Below, piece after piece: positions 1 to 6,063 of a DNA stretch of 21,240 bases (position 1 is the first letter of the stretch; every line of letters starts with the position of its first letter). Made by a program: the position numbers and the translations under genes. The notes below the pieces were generated by a model. The model was not told the origin of the DNA. It made no database searches and saw only the letters and a list, made by a program, of their open reading frames with translations. Origin of the DNA: CAZESH01 sp964514665 (lineage in GTDB: Bacteria > Bacillota > Bacilli > Paenibacillales > KCTC-25726); the NCBI GenBank assembly GCA_964514665.1, contig CAZESH010000042.1, forward strand, positions 1-21,240, written 5' to 3'.

Positions 1-1
1 C

Positions 2-418
2 AATAGCGTGGTACGGAATCGGATTATTTGTCTTGGGGAGAAATTTGCCGGCAAAGTTGCTTCAGAAGGTGAAATTGTTTGGATTCAGGATGTCAATACA
101 CCAGAAGCGGAGCAGGAATATCAGTTTGAACCTGATCCCAACCGACGTTACGCCGGCATAATGGGTTTTCCGATAAGGGAATCCGGATTAGATGAATATA
201 AACCTGTAGGTGTGATCATTCTTCATTTTGTCAAAGGTTATCACCTCGAAGAAGAACAGAAGATTGCCGTCGCTAAAATCCTTGAAGTGTATGCTCAAGT
301 TATCTTATCGTCTGTAAAACTCCAAAACTATCATATTAATCTAAAGAAAAAGTATGGTATAATGGAAGCACAAGAAGAAATCAGTACTACATTTGATCTT
401 GGAGGTGACACGGTATGA
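2..418 (+). CDS. GAF-domain protein, C-terminal part (5' end outside window)
   Basis: The reading frame is open from base 2, so the gene starts upstream of the window. A GTG at base 8 is in frame but falls inside the domain, so it is unlikely to be the start. The visible 138 or so residues contain GAF-like features: a GEKFAGKVASEGEIVWIQDV segment typical of the middle of a GAF fold, a hydrophobic strand (IMGFPI), and a strand ending GVIILHF followed by a C-terminal helix. GAF domains sense small ligands or redox state, but the ligand is not readable here. The stop codon overlaps the start of the next small gene (ATGA), which suggests translational coupling. No output domain is visible, so this may be a stand-alone GAF protein or the tail of a larger one. 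Confidence 0.65.
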   Translation, partial: NSVVRNRIICLGEKFAGKVASEGEIVWIQDVNTPEAEQEYQFEPDPNRRYAGIMGFPIRESGLDEYKPVGVIILHFVKGYHLEEEQKIAVAKILEVYAQVILSSVKLQNYHINLKKKYGIMEAQEEISTTFDLGGDTV

Positions 419-594
419 ATGCTTTAAAAGGACTGTTGCTCGGTAGATCGAGCCATAGCACTTTCTCATCGACTAACATTACGAACATAACCAAATATTC
501 TGTTGGTGCCCGTGTCCCGCGAAACGAGAAAGCAGAACGGATTGTGAGGAACGTTCTAGCCAATCGACCATCTGACCTTATGAAATTAAAATAG
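415..594 (+). CDS. Small basic protein of unknown function (59 aa), paralogue 1
   Basis: The start ATG overlaps the stop of the GAF-domain gene by four bases and is preceded by a good ribosome binding site (GGAGGTGA at 401-408). The product is basic, with no membrane segment or recognised domain. Its core NITKYSVGARVPRNEKAERI is matched by a second small gene at 702-848 (NITKYKIGERVPPNKKANKI), with about 14 of 25 aligned positions identical, which supports both as real coding sequences. A hairpin terminator follows directly. I do not recognise the function. Coupling to the GAF gene suggests a partner or effector of that protein. Confidence 0.6.
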   Translation: MNALKGLLLGRSSHSTFSSTNITNITKYSVGARVPRNEKAERIVRNVLANRPSDLMKLK

Positions 595-602
595 TATCAA
601 AT

Positions 603-636
603 AAAAGCCTCAGGAAGAGAACTTCCAGGCTTTTTC
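603..636 (+). terminator. Rho-independent terminator after small gene 1
   Basis: The arms AAAGCCT and AGGCTTT, extended by AGGAAG/CTTCC around an AGA-type loop, are followed by a T run. It starts about 9 bases after the stop codon of the 59-residue protein and would end the GAF/small-protein transcript. Confidence 0.8.
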
Positions 637-648
637 TGTTTAAACTTC

Positions 649-687
649 CTATCATTTGGAAATACAGATAATAACCCAAAATGATAG
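649..687. repeat. Inverted repeat upstream of small gene 2
   Basis: CTATCATTT (649-657) and AAATGATAG (679-687) are perfect 9-base inverted arms separated by 21 bases. The right arm ends about 14 bases before the ATG of the second small gene and abuts its ribosome binding site. It could be an operator or an RNA stem that hides the ribosome binding site. Confidence 0.45.
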
Positions 688-701
688 AGAGGTACGAGGC
701 T

Positions 702-848
702 ATGAGCTTGTTTAGAAAGGCCTTGAAGCGGGATAAGAACATCACTAAATATAAAATTGGCGAAAGAGTTCCTCCTAACAAAAAGGCCAATAAAATTGCG
801 GAAAACGCCATACGAGACTTCAAAAATACTCGAAAAAAATGGATATGA
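702..848 (+). CDS. Small basic protein of unknown function (48 aa), paralogue 2
   Basis: A short frame begins MSLFRKALKRDKNITKYKIG and carries the same core as the 59-residue protein at 415-594 (NITKY..G.RVP.N.KA..I). A GAGAGG ribosome binding site lies at 686-691. The last eight residues (KNTRKKWI) are not conserved with paralogue 1 and may be out-of-frame reading into unrelated sequence. In another frame that same stretch reads ILEKNGYDYAQTAE, which resembles the helix-turn-helix tail of Fis-type activators. The gene is probably a duplicate of its neighbour with an altered end. Function unknown. Confidence 0.5.
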   Translation: MSLFRKALKRDKNITKYKIGERVPPNKKANKIAENAIRDFKNTRKKWI

Positions 849-958
849 CTATGCCCAGACCGCTGAAGGTTTGCTAGGCAACCTGACCAAACAGCTTCAG
901 CATCACTTTGCGACGAATTGTGGATTTACCAAGCCACGACTCGCCTCCATTAAAGTCC

Positions 959-994
959 TAAAAAAAAGCACCTATTGCAGGTGCTTTTTTTTAG
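959..994 (+). terminator. Rho-independent terminator
   Basis: AGCACCT - ATTGC - AGGTGCT forms a perfect 7-base stem flanked by A and T runs of eight. The flanking A run also makes it a good terminator for leftward transcription. No intact gene lies between 849 and this hairpin. Confidence 0.8.
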
Positions 995-1098
995 GAGGCA
1001 AGAGGGATACTTCAACATCAGAATTATGAGATTCATGGCCCAATCATAGTATTTATTATGTAGGGAAGAGTTTCTGAGAGAGGAACTACCTGCCAGTA

Positions 1099-1345
1099 GA
1101 AACTTTTAAAGCCACAGCACATTTGCAAAAGGGAATGGTGGTCAAGGCAAAGTCTAGAAATTTTGAAATTACCATTTGATGAGCCTAAGTCACTTGGAGG
1201 AACGGATACGGGAATGAATCCTGTTGAGTTGGTGATTTGCGCTTTAGGAGCCTGCCAGTCCATTGTCGCTAGAGCCTACGCTCCGAAATTCAAAATCAAT
1301 CTGGGGCTAAGGTTATTTAATTTACTATGGATCTCATTGTTTTGA
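1099..1345 (+). pseudogene. OsmC-family protein, frameshifted and truncated
   Basis: Bases 1099-1170 read ETFKATAHLQKGMVVKAKSR followed by NFEITI and then a stop. From about 1163 the family sequence continues in the next frame as DEPKSLGGTDTGMNPVELVI and CALGACQSIVARAYA. Together these match the N-terminal half of OsmC-type peroxide-resistance proteins, including the conserved redox cysteine in the ALGACQ segment. One extra T in ATTTGATGAG (about 1168-1172) explains the shift. After KFKINL the family sequence is lost and the frame closes at 1345, so the C-terminal half, including the second cysteine, is missing. There is no in-frame ATG at the expected start. The gene is almost certainly non-functional even if the T is a sequencing error. 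Confidence 0.75.
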
Positions 1346-1438
1346 ATTTTTTACTTAAAAATCATATGAGGATGCATTTTTGACGGATTACATTAATAAG
1401 ATGAATCGGACAAGTAGATCGTTATGAGAAGGTGGGAC

Positions 1439-1855
1439 ATGTATTTTTTGATCTTTTTGGTAACCTTTATATGGGGACTGAATGGAATTATTGATAAAAA
1501 AGCACTGGCAACCGGGCATCCCATCGAAGTAAATTTCATCACTACGTTTACTATGATAGGCATGGCTTTCGTTTATTTCATTGCAGCGAAATATTGGGGG
1601 ATTCCATTGCAATTCAAATTCAAAATGAACACAGTCTTCTTTGCCATGACGAATGGTATTTTGATTCCAACTGCTTATATCCTCTTTTTGTTCTCAATAT
1701 CAAAGGGAAGCCTCTCTACAGTAGTGACCATTACGGCAACATATCCTATCGTAACTTTTTTACTCAGTATCGGTTTATTAAACGAACCTGTATCCTTCAA
1801 TAAAATTTTTGGGATTGTTCTTGTTGTCGCGGGACTTTTTATTTTTGCCAAATAA
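1439..1855 (+). CDS. Half-size EamA/DMT-family transporter (138 aa)
   Basis: This is a very hydrophobic protein with about five membrane segments and the start MYFLIFLVTFIWGLNGIIDK, typical of an EamA domain. It ends with the usual final helix pair (TITATYPIVTFLLSIGLLNE, then IFGIVLVVAGLFIF). Only one EamA domain is present, so it would have to act as a dimer or with the adjacent full-length transporter. The ATG at 1439 is preferred over the in-frame ATG at 1424 because AAGGTGGG (1429-1436) lies directly in front of it. A full-length DMT gene follows 42 bases later in the same direction. The exported or imported metabolite cannot be read from the sequence. Confidence 0.75.
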   Translation: MYFLIFLVTFIWGLNGIIDKKALATGHPIEVNFITTFTMIGMAFVYFIAAKYWGIPLQFKFKMNTVFFAMTNGILIPTAYILFLFSISKGSLSTVVTITATYPIVTFLLSIGLLNEPVSFNKIFGIVLVVAGLFIFAK

Positions 1856-1897
1856 ATCGGACAAGAAATGGATTTATTCTGGACAGGATGTGGTGGA

Positions 1898-2797
1898 ATG
1901 TCGGGTATCATGATTGCAATCCTGGCTGCAATCGGTTATTCGTTATCTTATGTTTTTTTGCGGAAAGCCCAGACAATCTCCATACTTCCTGATCATGGCC
2001 TGTTTCCTGTTCTCGGCATTGGAGGTTTTATGCTGGGATTTAGTTCATTGATCCAACTCTTCCGATCTCCAAAGCCATTAGAAGCTGTTCCAAATTTGAA
2101 TCATTTGATCATGTACTGCATCATGGTTGGAATTATCGGTACGTTGGTCGGACGCTGGGCCCTTTTTGCCGCAATTCATGATCTTGGAGCCACAAGAAGC
2201 GTGATCATCAAGACCCTTCAGCCAGTGATAACCATGTTGATTGCCATTACAATTCTGGGAGAAAAGTTCAACAAAACGGATATTATAGGGATTGTTTTTT
2301 TGTTAACAGGTGTATCTTTGCTGTACCTCGAACCTGCCTTATTGCCTACCTTAAGATCAAAATTTTTTCGTCATGGCCTAATCCTCGGTCTCTTTGCCGC
2401 TTCCTTGCATGGAATCAGCAATGTCATAAGAAAGTGGGTCATGCATTATCCGATCAGTCCTTTATTTGCTTCCGCCATTGAAATTAACGCTGCATTTTTC
2501 GCCTATCTTTTGGTATTAGCGATAAGGGGGCGCCTTCGAGATTATGTAAATCAATATATTCATGTTTTTAATAGGCATATCTTGATGGCAGGGGTGTTGT
2601 CGGCATCCGGAAGGCTGTTGTTTTTCACGGCACTGATTACTACTCCCATATTTGTCGCTTCTCCGATCCTTGCCATCCAACCGATGCTCGTTGCGTTATT
2701 TTCTGTTATATTTGGAATATCGGAAAGAATAGGGTTGTTTGTCTATGTTTCTATACTAATGGTTACGATAGGGATAACCGTGATTGGCTCTAATTAA
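1898..2797 (+). CDS. EamA/DMT-family transporter, two-domain (299 aa)
   Basis: About ten hydrophobic segments form two EamA repeats. The first ends around ITILGEKFNKTDIIGIVFLL, with the family's typical GE and G pattern before the last helix, and the second ends around VIFGISERIGLFVYVSIL. The length is normal for drug/metabolite transporters. An in-frame ATG at 1868 would add ten residues (MDLFWTGCGG) but lacks a ribosome binding site. The ATG at 1898 has AGGA (1885-1888) at good spacing, so I chose it. It probably forms an operon with the half-size EamA gene upstream. Substrate unknown. Confidence 0.8.
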   Translation: MSGIMIAILAAIGYSLSYVFLRKAQTISILPDHGLFPVLGIGGFMLGFSSLIQLFRSPKPLEAVPNLNHLIMYCIMVGIIGTLVGRWALFAAIHDLGATRSVIIKTLQPVITMLIAITILGEKFNKTDIIGIVFLLTGVSLLYLEPALLPTLRSKFFRHGLILGLFAASLHGISNVIRKWVMHYPISPLFASAIEINAAFFAYLLVLAIRGRLRDYVNQYIHVFNRHILMAGVLSASGRLLFFTALITTPIFVASPILAIQPMLVALFSVIFGISERIGLFVYVSILMVTIGITVIGSN

Positions 2798-2868
2798 GAA
2801 GGCTTGGAACTTTATGTCCGGACGATGGAAACAAGCCGATCAGCGTGATTCGGCGGCTGAAGGAAGAG

Positions 2869-3248
2869 ATGCCGCCGGCCCTGGTGCCAGGGACAAATCT
2901 TGATCGCCAAGCGAAAGATAGGCAAATCGCAAGCAGGGCTATGGGAGTTCTCTGGCGGCAAGCTGGAGCCGGGCGAGTCGGCGGAAGCCTGTTTGCGTTA
3001 GAGAGCTGCTGGAGGAAATGAACATTGAAATTAAACCCTATGCATATTTCGGGGTGAACGAGCACGATTACGGTTCGATCCAAATCCGCTTGCTCGCTTA
3101 TAGAGCGGCTTTCGTTCAAGGCGAGATCAGGCTTGTGGATCACGATGAATACCGCTGGGCGACACGTTCCGATCTGAAGCATTACGAGTTTGCTCCGGCG
3201 GATATTCCTTTTGTTGAACAATTGGAGCTGGAATATACCCGCAAATAG
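2869..3248 (+). pseudogene. MutT-like Nudix hydrolase, frameshifted
   Basis: Bases 2888-2999 read QGQILIAKRKIGKSQAGLWE then FSGGKLEPGESAEACLR. From 3000 the next frame reads RELLEEMNIEIKPYAYFGVN and continues to YTRK at 3248. Joined, they give a complete Nudix box of the form GGKLEPGE...REL.EE.N, followed by a normal MutT-type C-terminus ending in an LKHYEF-type segment. One extra T in GCGTTAGAG (about 2998-3000) breaks the box. A second shift may lie near 2886, because the probable start (MPPALV, 2869) is in yet another frame. The intact protein would have been about 126 residues, normal for 8-oxo-dGTP diphosphatase relatives. It is either a decaying gene or contains sequencing errors. Confidence 0.75.
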
Positions 3249-3393
3249 GAAACGATTTGGGGGTGATGAAATGCGAAAAATATGTGGGTGTGCGGTGACG
3301 GCAAGGAGCTGCTGGATTCATGAACAGATAAATGATATTGAAGGAGATTGTTAGAAGAGTACCGCGGAATTAATCACAGAAAGGAGCAGTTAT

Positions 3394-3918
3394 ATGAATT
3401 TTAATATGGAAGAGGCTATTGAGGTTTTGGAGCGTACGCCACAAACATTGGAGTATTTTTTATCTGGTTTGTCTGATAGCTGGCTGCAATGCAATGAAGG
3501 CGAAGGAACCTGGAATGTCTCTGAAGTGACCCAGCACCTCATTGAGGGAGAGAAAAATAATTGGATACCACGGTTAGAAGTTATTCTTCAGGAAGGTGAA
3601 AGTAAACCATTTCCCCCATTTGATCGGTATTCTCACTTAAATGAAAGGTCTGAAAGATCGATTGAACAAAAGTTGCTTGAATTTAAAACGATTAGAACAT
3701 TAAATACAACCAAACTTAAGGTTCTTATTGAACCTGAACTGCATCTTGAATTGACGGGTTCACACCCTGCATTCGGTGTAGTGAAATTAAGAGAATTGCT
3801 TTCTACGTGGGTTGTTCATGATTTGACGCACATTGCTCAAATCGTACGGGTAATGGCCAAGAGATACAGTGCGGACGTGGGGCCTTGGAAAGAATATTTA
3901 GGTATATTGAAAAAGTAA
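3394..3918 (+). CDS. DinB-family (DfsB-like) metal-binding protein
   Basis: The 174-residue protein has the DinB four-helix-bundle pattern. A first helix ends LSDSWLQ, followed by GTWNVSEVTQHLIEGEKNNW, and the C-terminal helix contains VVHDLTHIAQIVRVMA. The probable metal triad is His48 in TQHL and His142 and His146 in HDLTH. Some family members are thiol-dependent transferases or hydrolases, but most have no known reaction. The AAAGGAGCAG ribosome binding site just before the ATG supports the start. It stands alone, between the Nudix pseudogene and a long non-coding region, and shares no visible control with the catabolic locus downstream. Confidence 0.85.
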   Translation: MNFNMEEAIEVLERTPQTLEYFLSGLSDSWLQCNEGEGTWNVSEVTQHLIEGEKNNWIPRLEVILQEGESKPFPPFDRYSHLNERSERSIEQKLLEFKTIRTLNTTKLKVLIEPELHLELTGSHPAFGVVKLRELLSTWVVHDLTHIAQIVRVMAKRYSADVGPWKEYLGILKK

Positions 3919-3970
3919 TGATGAGAAAAAAGGACCTGCATTTCCACTTTCCGATCTGAAGCATGCGGAC

Positions 3971-3994
3971 AAGCGGCTGGGCTAAAAGCCGCTT
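3971..3994. repeat. Hairpin, 8-base stem
   Basis: AAGCGGCT (3971-3978) pairs perfectly with AGCCGCTT (3987-3994) around an 8-base loop. It lies about 50 bases after the DinB-family gene. There is no clear T run, so a terminator role is uncertain. Confidence 0.45.
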
Positions 3995-4021
3995 TGCAGT
4001 AAGCGGAGCTAAAATTACCTT

Positions 4022-4096
4022 CCTCCGGATCATGGTAGAATCCCGGCCTGTACCCGCTGGGATACAGGTTTCTACCCATCCCATCATATCCGGTGG
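4022..4096. ncRNA. Long nested hairpin, possible structured RNA element
   Basis: Three sets of arms nest around one centre. CCGGAT (4025-4030) pairs with ATCCGG (4088-4093). GGTAGAA (4034-4040) pairs with TTCTACC (4070-4076). CCTGTACCC (4047-4055) pairs with GGG plus TACAGG (4059-4068) with one bulged A and a GCT loop. That is about 22 base pairs broken by asymmetric internal loops, much more than expected by chance in 75 bases. I do not recognise it as a known riboswitch or leader family. It could be a structured RNA, a remnant of a small mobile palindromic element, or part of a transcription attenuator. Confidence 0.4.
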
Positions 4097-4116
4097 CTTC
4101 TCGGAAATCGCTTCCG

Positions 4117-4136
4117 ACCGGTTAGACCGTCGGCAT
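4117..4136. repeat. Short hairpin after the nested structure
   Basis: CCGA plus CGGT pairs with ACCG plus TCGG around TAG, with one bulged C. It is the third consecutive hairpin in this non-coding stretch. A T run lies about 13 bases downstream, too far for a standard terminator. Confidence 0.35.
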
Positions 4137-4277
4137 AACGGGGCACTGTTTTTAAATCACCAGAAATATGTATTTGCCGCATAGTCGTGAAATTCCGGCA
4201 GATATTACTAAAGCTTCAGAAGCATCATTATGAGCATATGGCAACGAGAAGAGGGAAAAGAAATATTGCCGATAGCC

Positions 4278-4306
4278 TTCATTTTTGTTCGATTATTGTA
4301 TATAAT
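4278..4306 (+). promoter_or_regulatory. Candidate promoter of the epimerase-iol block
   Basis: A perfect -10 box TATAAT (4301-4306) is preceded at 17 bases by a weak -35 box TTCATT (4278-4283). The cre-type palindrome begins six bases after the -10 box, so it would cover the transcription start. Confidence 0.55.
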
Positions 4307-4311
4307 TTTCA

Positions 4312-4325
4312 TGAAAGCGCTTTTA
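4312..4325. promoter_or_regulatory. cre-type operator (CcpA catabolite repression)
   Basis: TGAAAGCGCTTTTA matches the Bacillus cre consensus (TGWAARCGYTWWCW) except at the position before the last. It lies right after a TATAAT box and 30 bases before the epimerase start, the usual place for repression of a catabolic operon by CcpA when a preferred sugar is present. Other LacI-family regulators also bind such CG-centred palindromes, so the protein identity is inferred. Confidence 0.7.
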
Positions 4326-4354
4326 ATATTATATGGGTTTGGAGGAATATTTGA

Positions 4355-5233
4355 ATGGAAGGTAGAGAAAGCGATGCATCCGAAATGGCAAACGGACTGG
4401 AAAGGAGGTATCCATTCTCGATTTCCGCAGGGGTGGCCGATGTTGCCCGATCCGCGCCGATCGTGTTCAGAGGCGATTTTCATAAAAGCGTGGAGTCGGC
4501 AAAGCAAGCAGGGTTTGACGCGGTGGAATTTCACCTGAGGAAACCGAACCAGATCGATCCCGATCGCATGCAGGAAGTGTTGGAACAGCAGGGCATGCGG
4601 ATTTCGGCAATCGCCACCGGGATGGGATGGGTCATGGATAAATTATCGTTGATTGACGACGATGCGGATATCCGCTCAAAAGCGATCGAAAGATTGAAGG
4701 AACACATGTATCTCGCTGCCAGACTGAATTTCGGCATTGTGATCGGCAGCATGCGCGGCAATATTCCCGACTTTGATCAATACGGGAAGTACGAGCGGCG
4801 TTTGCTGGAAGGGATGAAGCAGCTGGCCGAATATGCCGAAGCCAAGAAGGTAGACCTGCTGCTGGAAGCCATAAACAGGTATGAGATCAACTATTTGAAC
4901 TCTGTGGGCGAGACATTGGAGTTGATTGACCAAGTGAACAGCTCCCGCTTGAAGGTCCATATCGACACGTTCCATATGAACATTGAGGATACCAACCTGG
5001 TGCAAAGCATCCTCGATTGTGGCAGCAAATTGGGTTATGTGCATATTTCCGACAGCAACCGGCAATATCCGGGAGCGGGGCATATTGATTTTCGCAAAAT
5101 ACTGCATGCGTTGGACAGTATCGCATATCATGGATATTTGGCGGTGGAAATTCTCCCTGGCAGCAATCCGCTGGAAACGGCAAAAAAGTCGGTGGAATAC
5201 TTGGATTCCATTATTTTTAGACCACAAATCTAA
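4355..5233 (+). CDS. Sugar isomerase/epimerase, xylose-isomerase-like TIM barrel
   Basis: The 292-residue protein has the AP-endonuclease-2/xylose-isomerase-like barrel pattern used by IolE, IolI, tagatose epimerases and hydroxypyruvate isomerases. Candidate metal and catalytic residues lie at strand ends: Glu58 (AVEFH), Glu171 (LLLEAINRYE), Asp204 and His207 (HIDTFHMN), His230 (GYVHISDSN) and Glu265 (AVEILPG). The two glutamates and the Asp/His pair are those expected for an M2+-dependent enol-type isomerisation. The ribosome binding site GGAGGA (4341-4346) supports the ATG at 4355; the first 20 residues are poorly conserved in character, so a later start is possible. It opens the block that continues with SDR, IolC, aldolase and IolA, so it probably isomerises, epimerises or dehydrates a keto-polyol intermediate. 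The exact reaction is not determinable. Confidence 0.85.
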   Translation: MEGRESDASEMANGLERRYPFSISAGVADVARSAPIVFRGDFHKSVESAKQAGFDAVEFHLRKPNQIDPDRMQEVLEQQGMRISAIATGMGWVMDKLSLIDDDADIRSKAIERLKEHMYLAARLNFGIVIGSMRGNIPDFDQYGKYERRLLEGMKQLAEYAEAKKVDLLLEAINRYEINYLNSVGETLELIDQVNSSRLKVHIDTFHMNIEDTNLVQSILDCGSKLGYVHISDSNRQYPGAGHIDFRKILHALDSIAYHGYLAVEILPGSNPLETAKKSVEYLDSIIFRPQI

Positions 5234-5244
5234 ACGTTTAGATT
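5227..5244. promoter_or_regulatory. LacI-type operator overlapping the epimerase stop codon
   Basis: AATCTAAACGTTTAGATT is a perfect 18-base palindrome. Its left half contains the TAA stop (5231-5233) of the epimerase gene, and it lies 27 bases before the SDR start. The core TCTAAACGTTTAGA recurs exactly before the thiolase gene and in the lacI intergenic region. It would control the SDR-iolC-aldolase-iolA genes from within the operon, either at an internal promoter or as a roadblock. Confidence 0.8.
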
Positions 5245-5270
5245 TTAAAATGACGACTGGGGGAACGGCA

Positions 5271-6038
5271 ATGACTGCAAATCATTTATTTAATCTTCAT
5301 GGAAGAAAAGCAATTGTTACAGGAGGCAGCCGAGGGTTGGGAAGGGGCATGGCAGAAGGATTGCATGAGGCAGGAGCGGAAATTGCCCTGATCGATATTG
5401 CCGATGATTTGGAGCAATCTGCAGTGGAAATGGCGATTGCGGGACCGGCAGTCCATGCGATAAAAGGCAATCTGTTGGACAGGCATGATCTTGCCAGGGG
5501 ATTTCAAGAAGCGCTCGACAAGCTTGGAGGAACCGTGGATATTCTGATTAACAACGCCGGCATGCATGTTCGCCGGCCTTGTATCGGATTTCCGATGGAT
5601 GGCTGGGACAACGTCATGGAATTGAATCTGACGGCTGCCTTCCTGATGAGCCAATTGGCCGGCGAGGCGATGCTGAGACAGGGCAGAGGCAAAATCATCA
5701 ATACCGCATCGCTGCTCAGCTTTATTGGCGGTTTCAACGCGACGGCTTATGCCGCAAGCAAAGGGGGCATCGCCCAATTGACCAAATCGCTTGCCAATGA
5801 GTGGGCCGCGGGTGGCATTAACGTCAATGCGATAGCTCCCGGTTATATGGATACCCAGCTAAATGCGGACTTGATCAACGATGCCTCGCGGACACCGATG
5901 ATCAATGCGAGAATTCCCGCAGGCAGATGGGGGACGCCGAATGATCTCAAGGGAGTCGTTATTTTCTTGGCTTCGGCTGCCTCTGATTATGTCAATGGCG
6001 TGATCATACCGATTGACGGAGGGTATTTGGCAAGATAA
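5271..6038 (+). CDS. SDR-family oxidoreductase (gluconate/deoxygluconate dehydrogenase-like)
   Basis: This is a classical short-chain dehydrogenase of 255 residues. The nucleotide motif TGGSRGLGRG is at 17-26, an acidic residue after strand 2 (Asp42 in IDIAD) favours NAD(H), NNAG is at 94-97, and the catalytic residues are Ser147, Tyr160 and Lys164 (YAASK). PGYMDT and the C-terminal IDGGY follow in order. The start at 5271 has GGGGGAA in front; an in-frame ATG at 5250 lies next to the operator and has no ribosome binding site. It probably oxidises or reduces a hydroxyl of the imported polyol or sugar acid, as KduD and gluconate 5-dehydrogenases do. It is followed by iolC after 25 bases. Confidence 0.87.
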   Translation: MTANHLFNLHGRKAIVTGGSRGLGRGMAEGLHEAGAEIALIDIADDLEQSAVEMAIAGPAVHAIKGNLLDRHDLARGFQEALDKLGGTVDILINNAGMHVRRPCIGFPMDGWDNVMELNLTAAFLMSQLAGEAMLRQGRGKIINTASLLSFIGGFNATAYAASKGGIAQLTKSLANEWAAGGINVNAIAPGYMDTQLNADLINDASRTPMINARIPAGRWGTPNDLKGVVIFLASAASDYVNGVIIPIDGGYLAR

Positions 6039-6063
6039 GCATGTCCAAAGGGGAGGGGAAGAA

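Larger units (their letters stand above)
3919..4354. other. Non-coding region with hairpins, a promoter and a cre site
   Basis: I find no convincing gene in these 436 bases. They hold three inverted-repeat structures in their first half (3971-3994, 4022-4096, 4117-4136). In their last 80 bases they hold a candidate promoter, a cre-type palindrome and the ribosome binding site GGAGGA (4341-4346) of the epimerase gene. Reverse-strand frames here run through the hairpins and lack ribosome binding sites. Confidence 0.6.

Noticed and set aside
757..1029. 90-codon frame over the second mini-protein and the terminator
   Set aside because: It runs through the strong hairpin terminator at 959-994, has no ribosome binding site, and overlaps the better-supported paralogous mini-protein in another frame.
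3803..4087. Leftward frames covering the end of the DinB-family gene and the hairpin region
   Set aside because: They follow the hairpins, lack ribosome binding sites and show no protein-like composition or domain.
4676..5227. Long leftward frames antisense to the epimerase, and similar frames antisense to the SDR, iolC, iolA and others
   Set aside because: They are shadows of strongly coding plus-strand genes with full sets of family motifs; none has its own motif or ribosome binding site.
5250..5270. Upstream ATG for the SDR gene (and an even longer open frame back to 4983)
   Set aside because: There is no ribosome binding site, and the extension would place coding sequence over the operator and the end of the epimerase gene. 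The SDR fold begins just after 5271.
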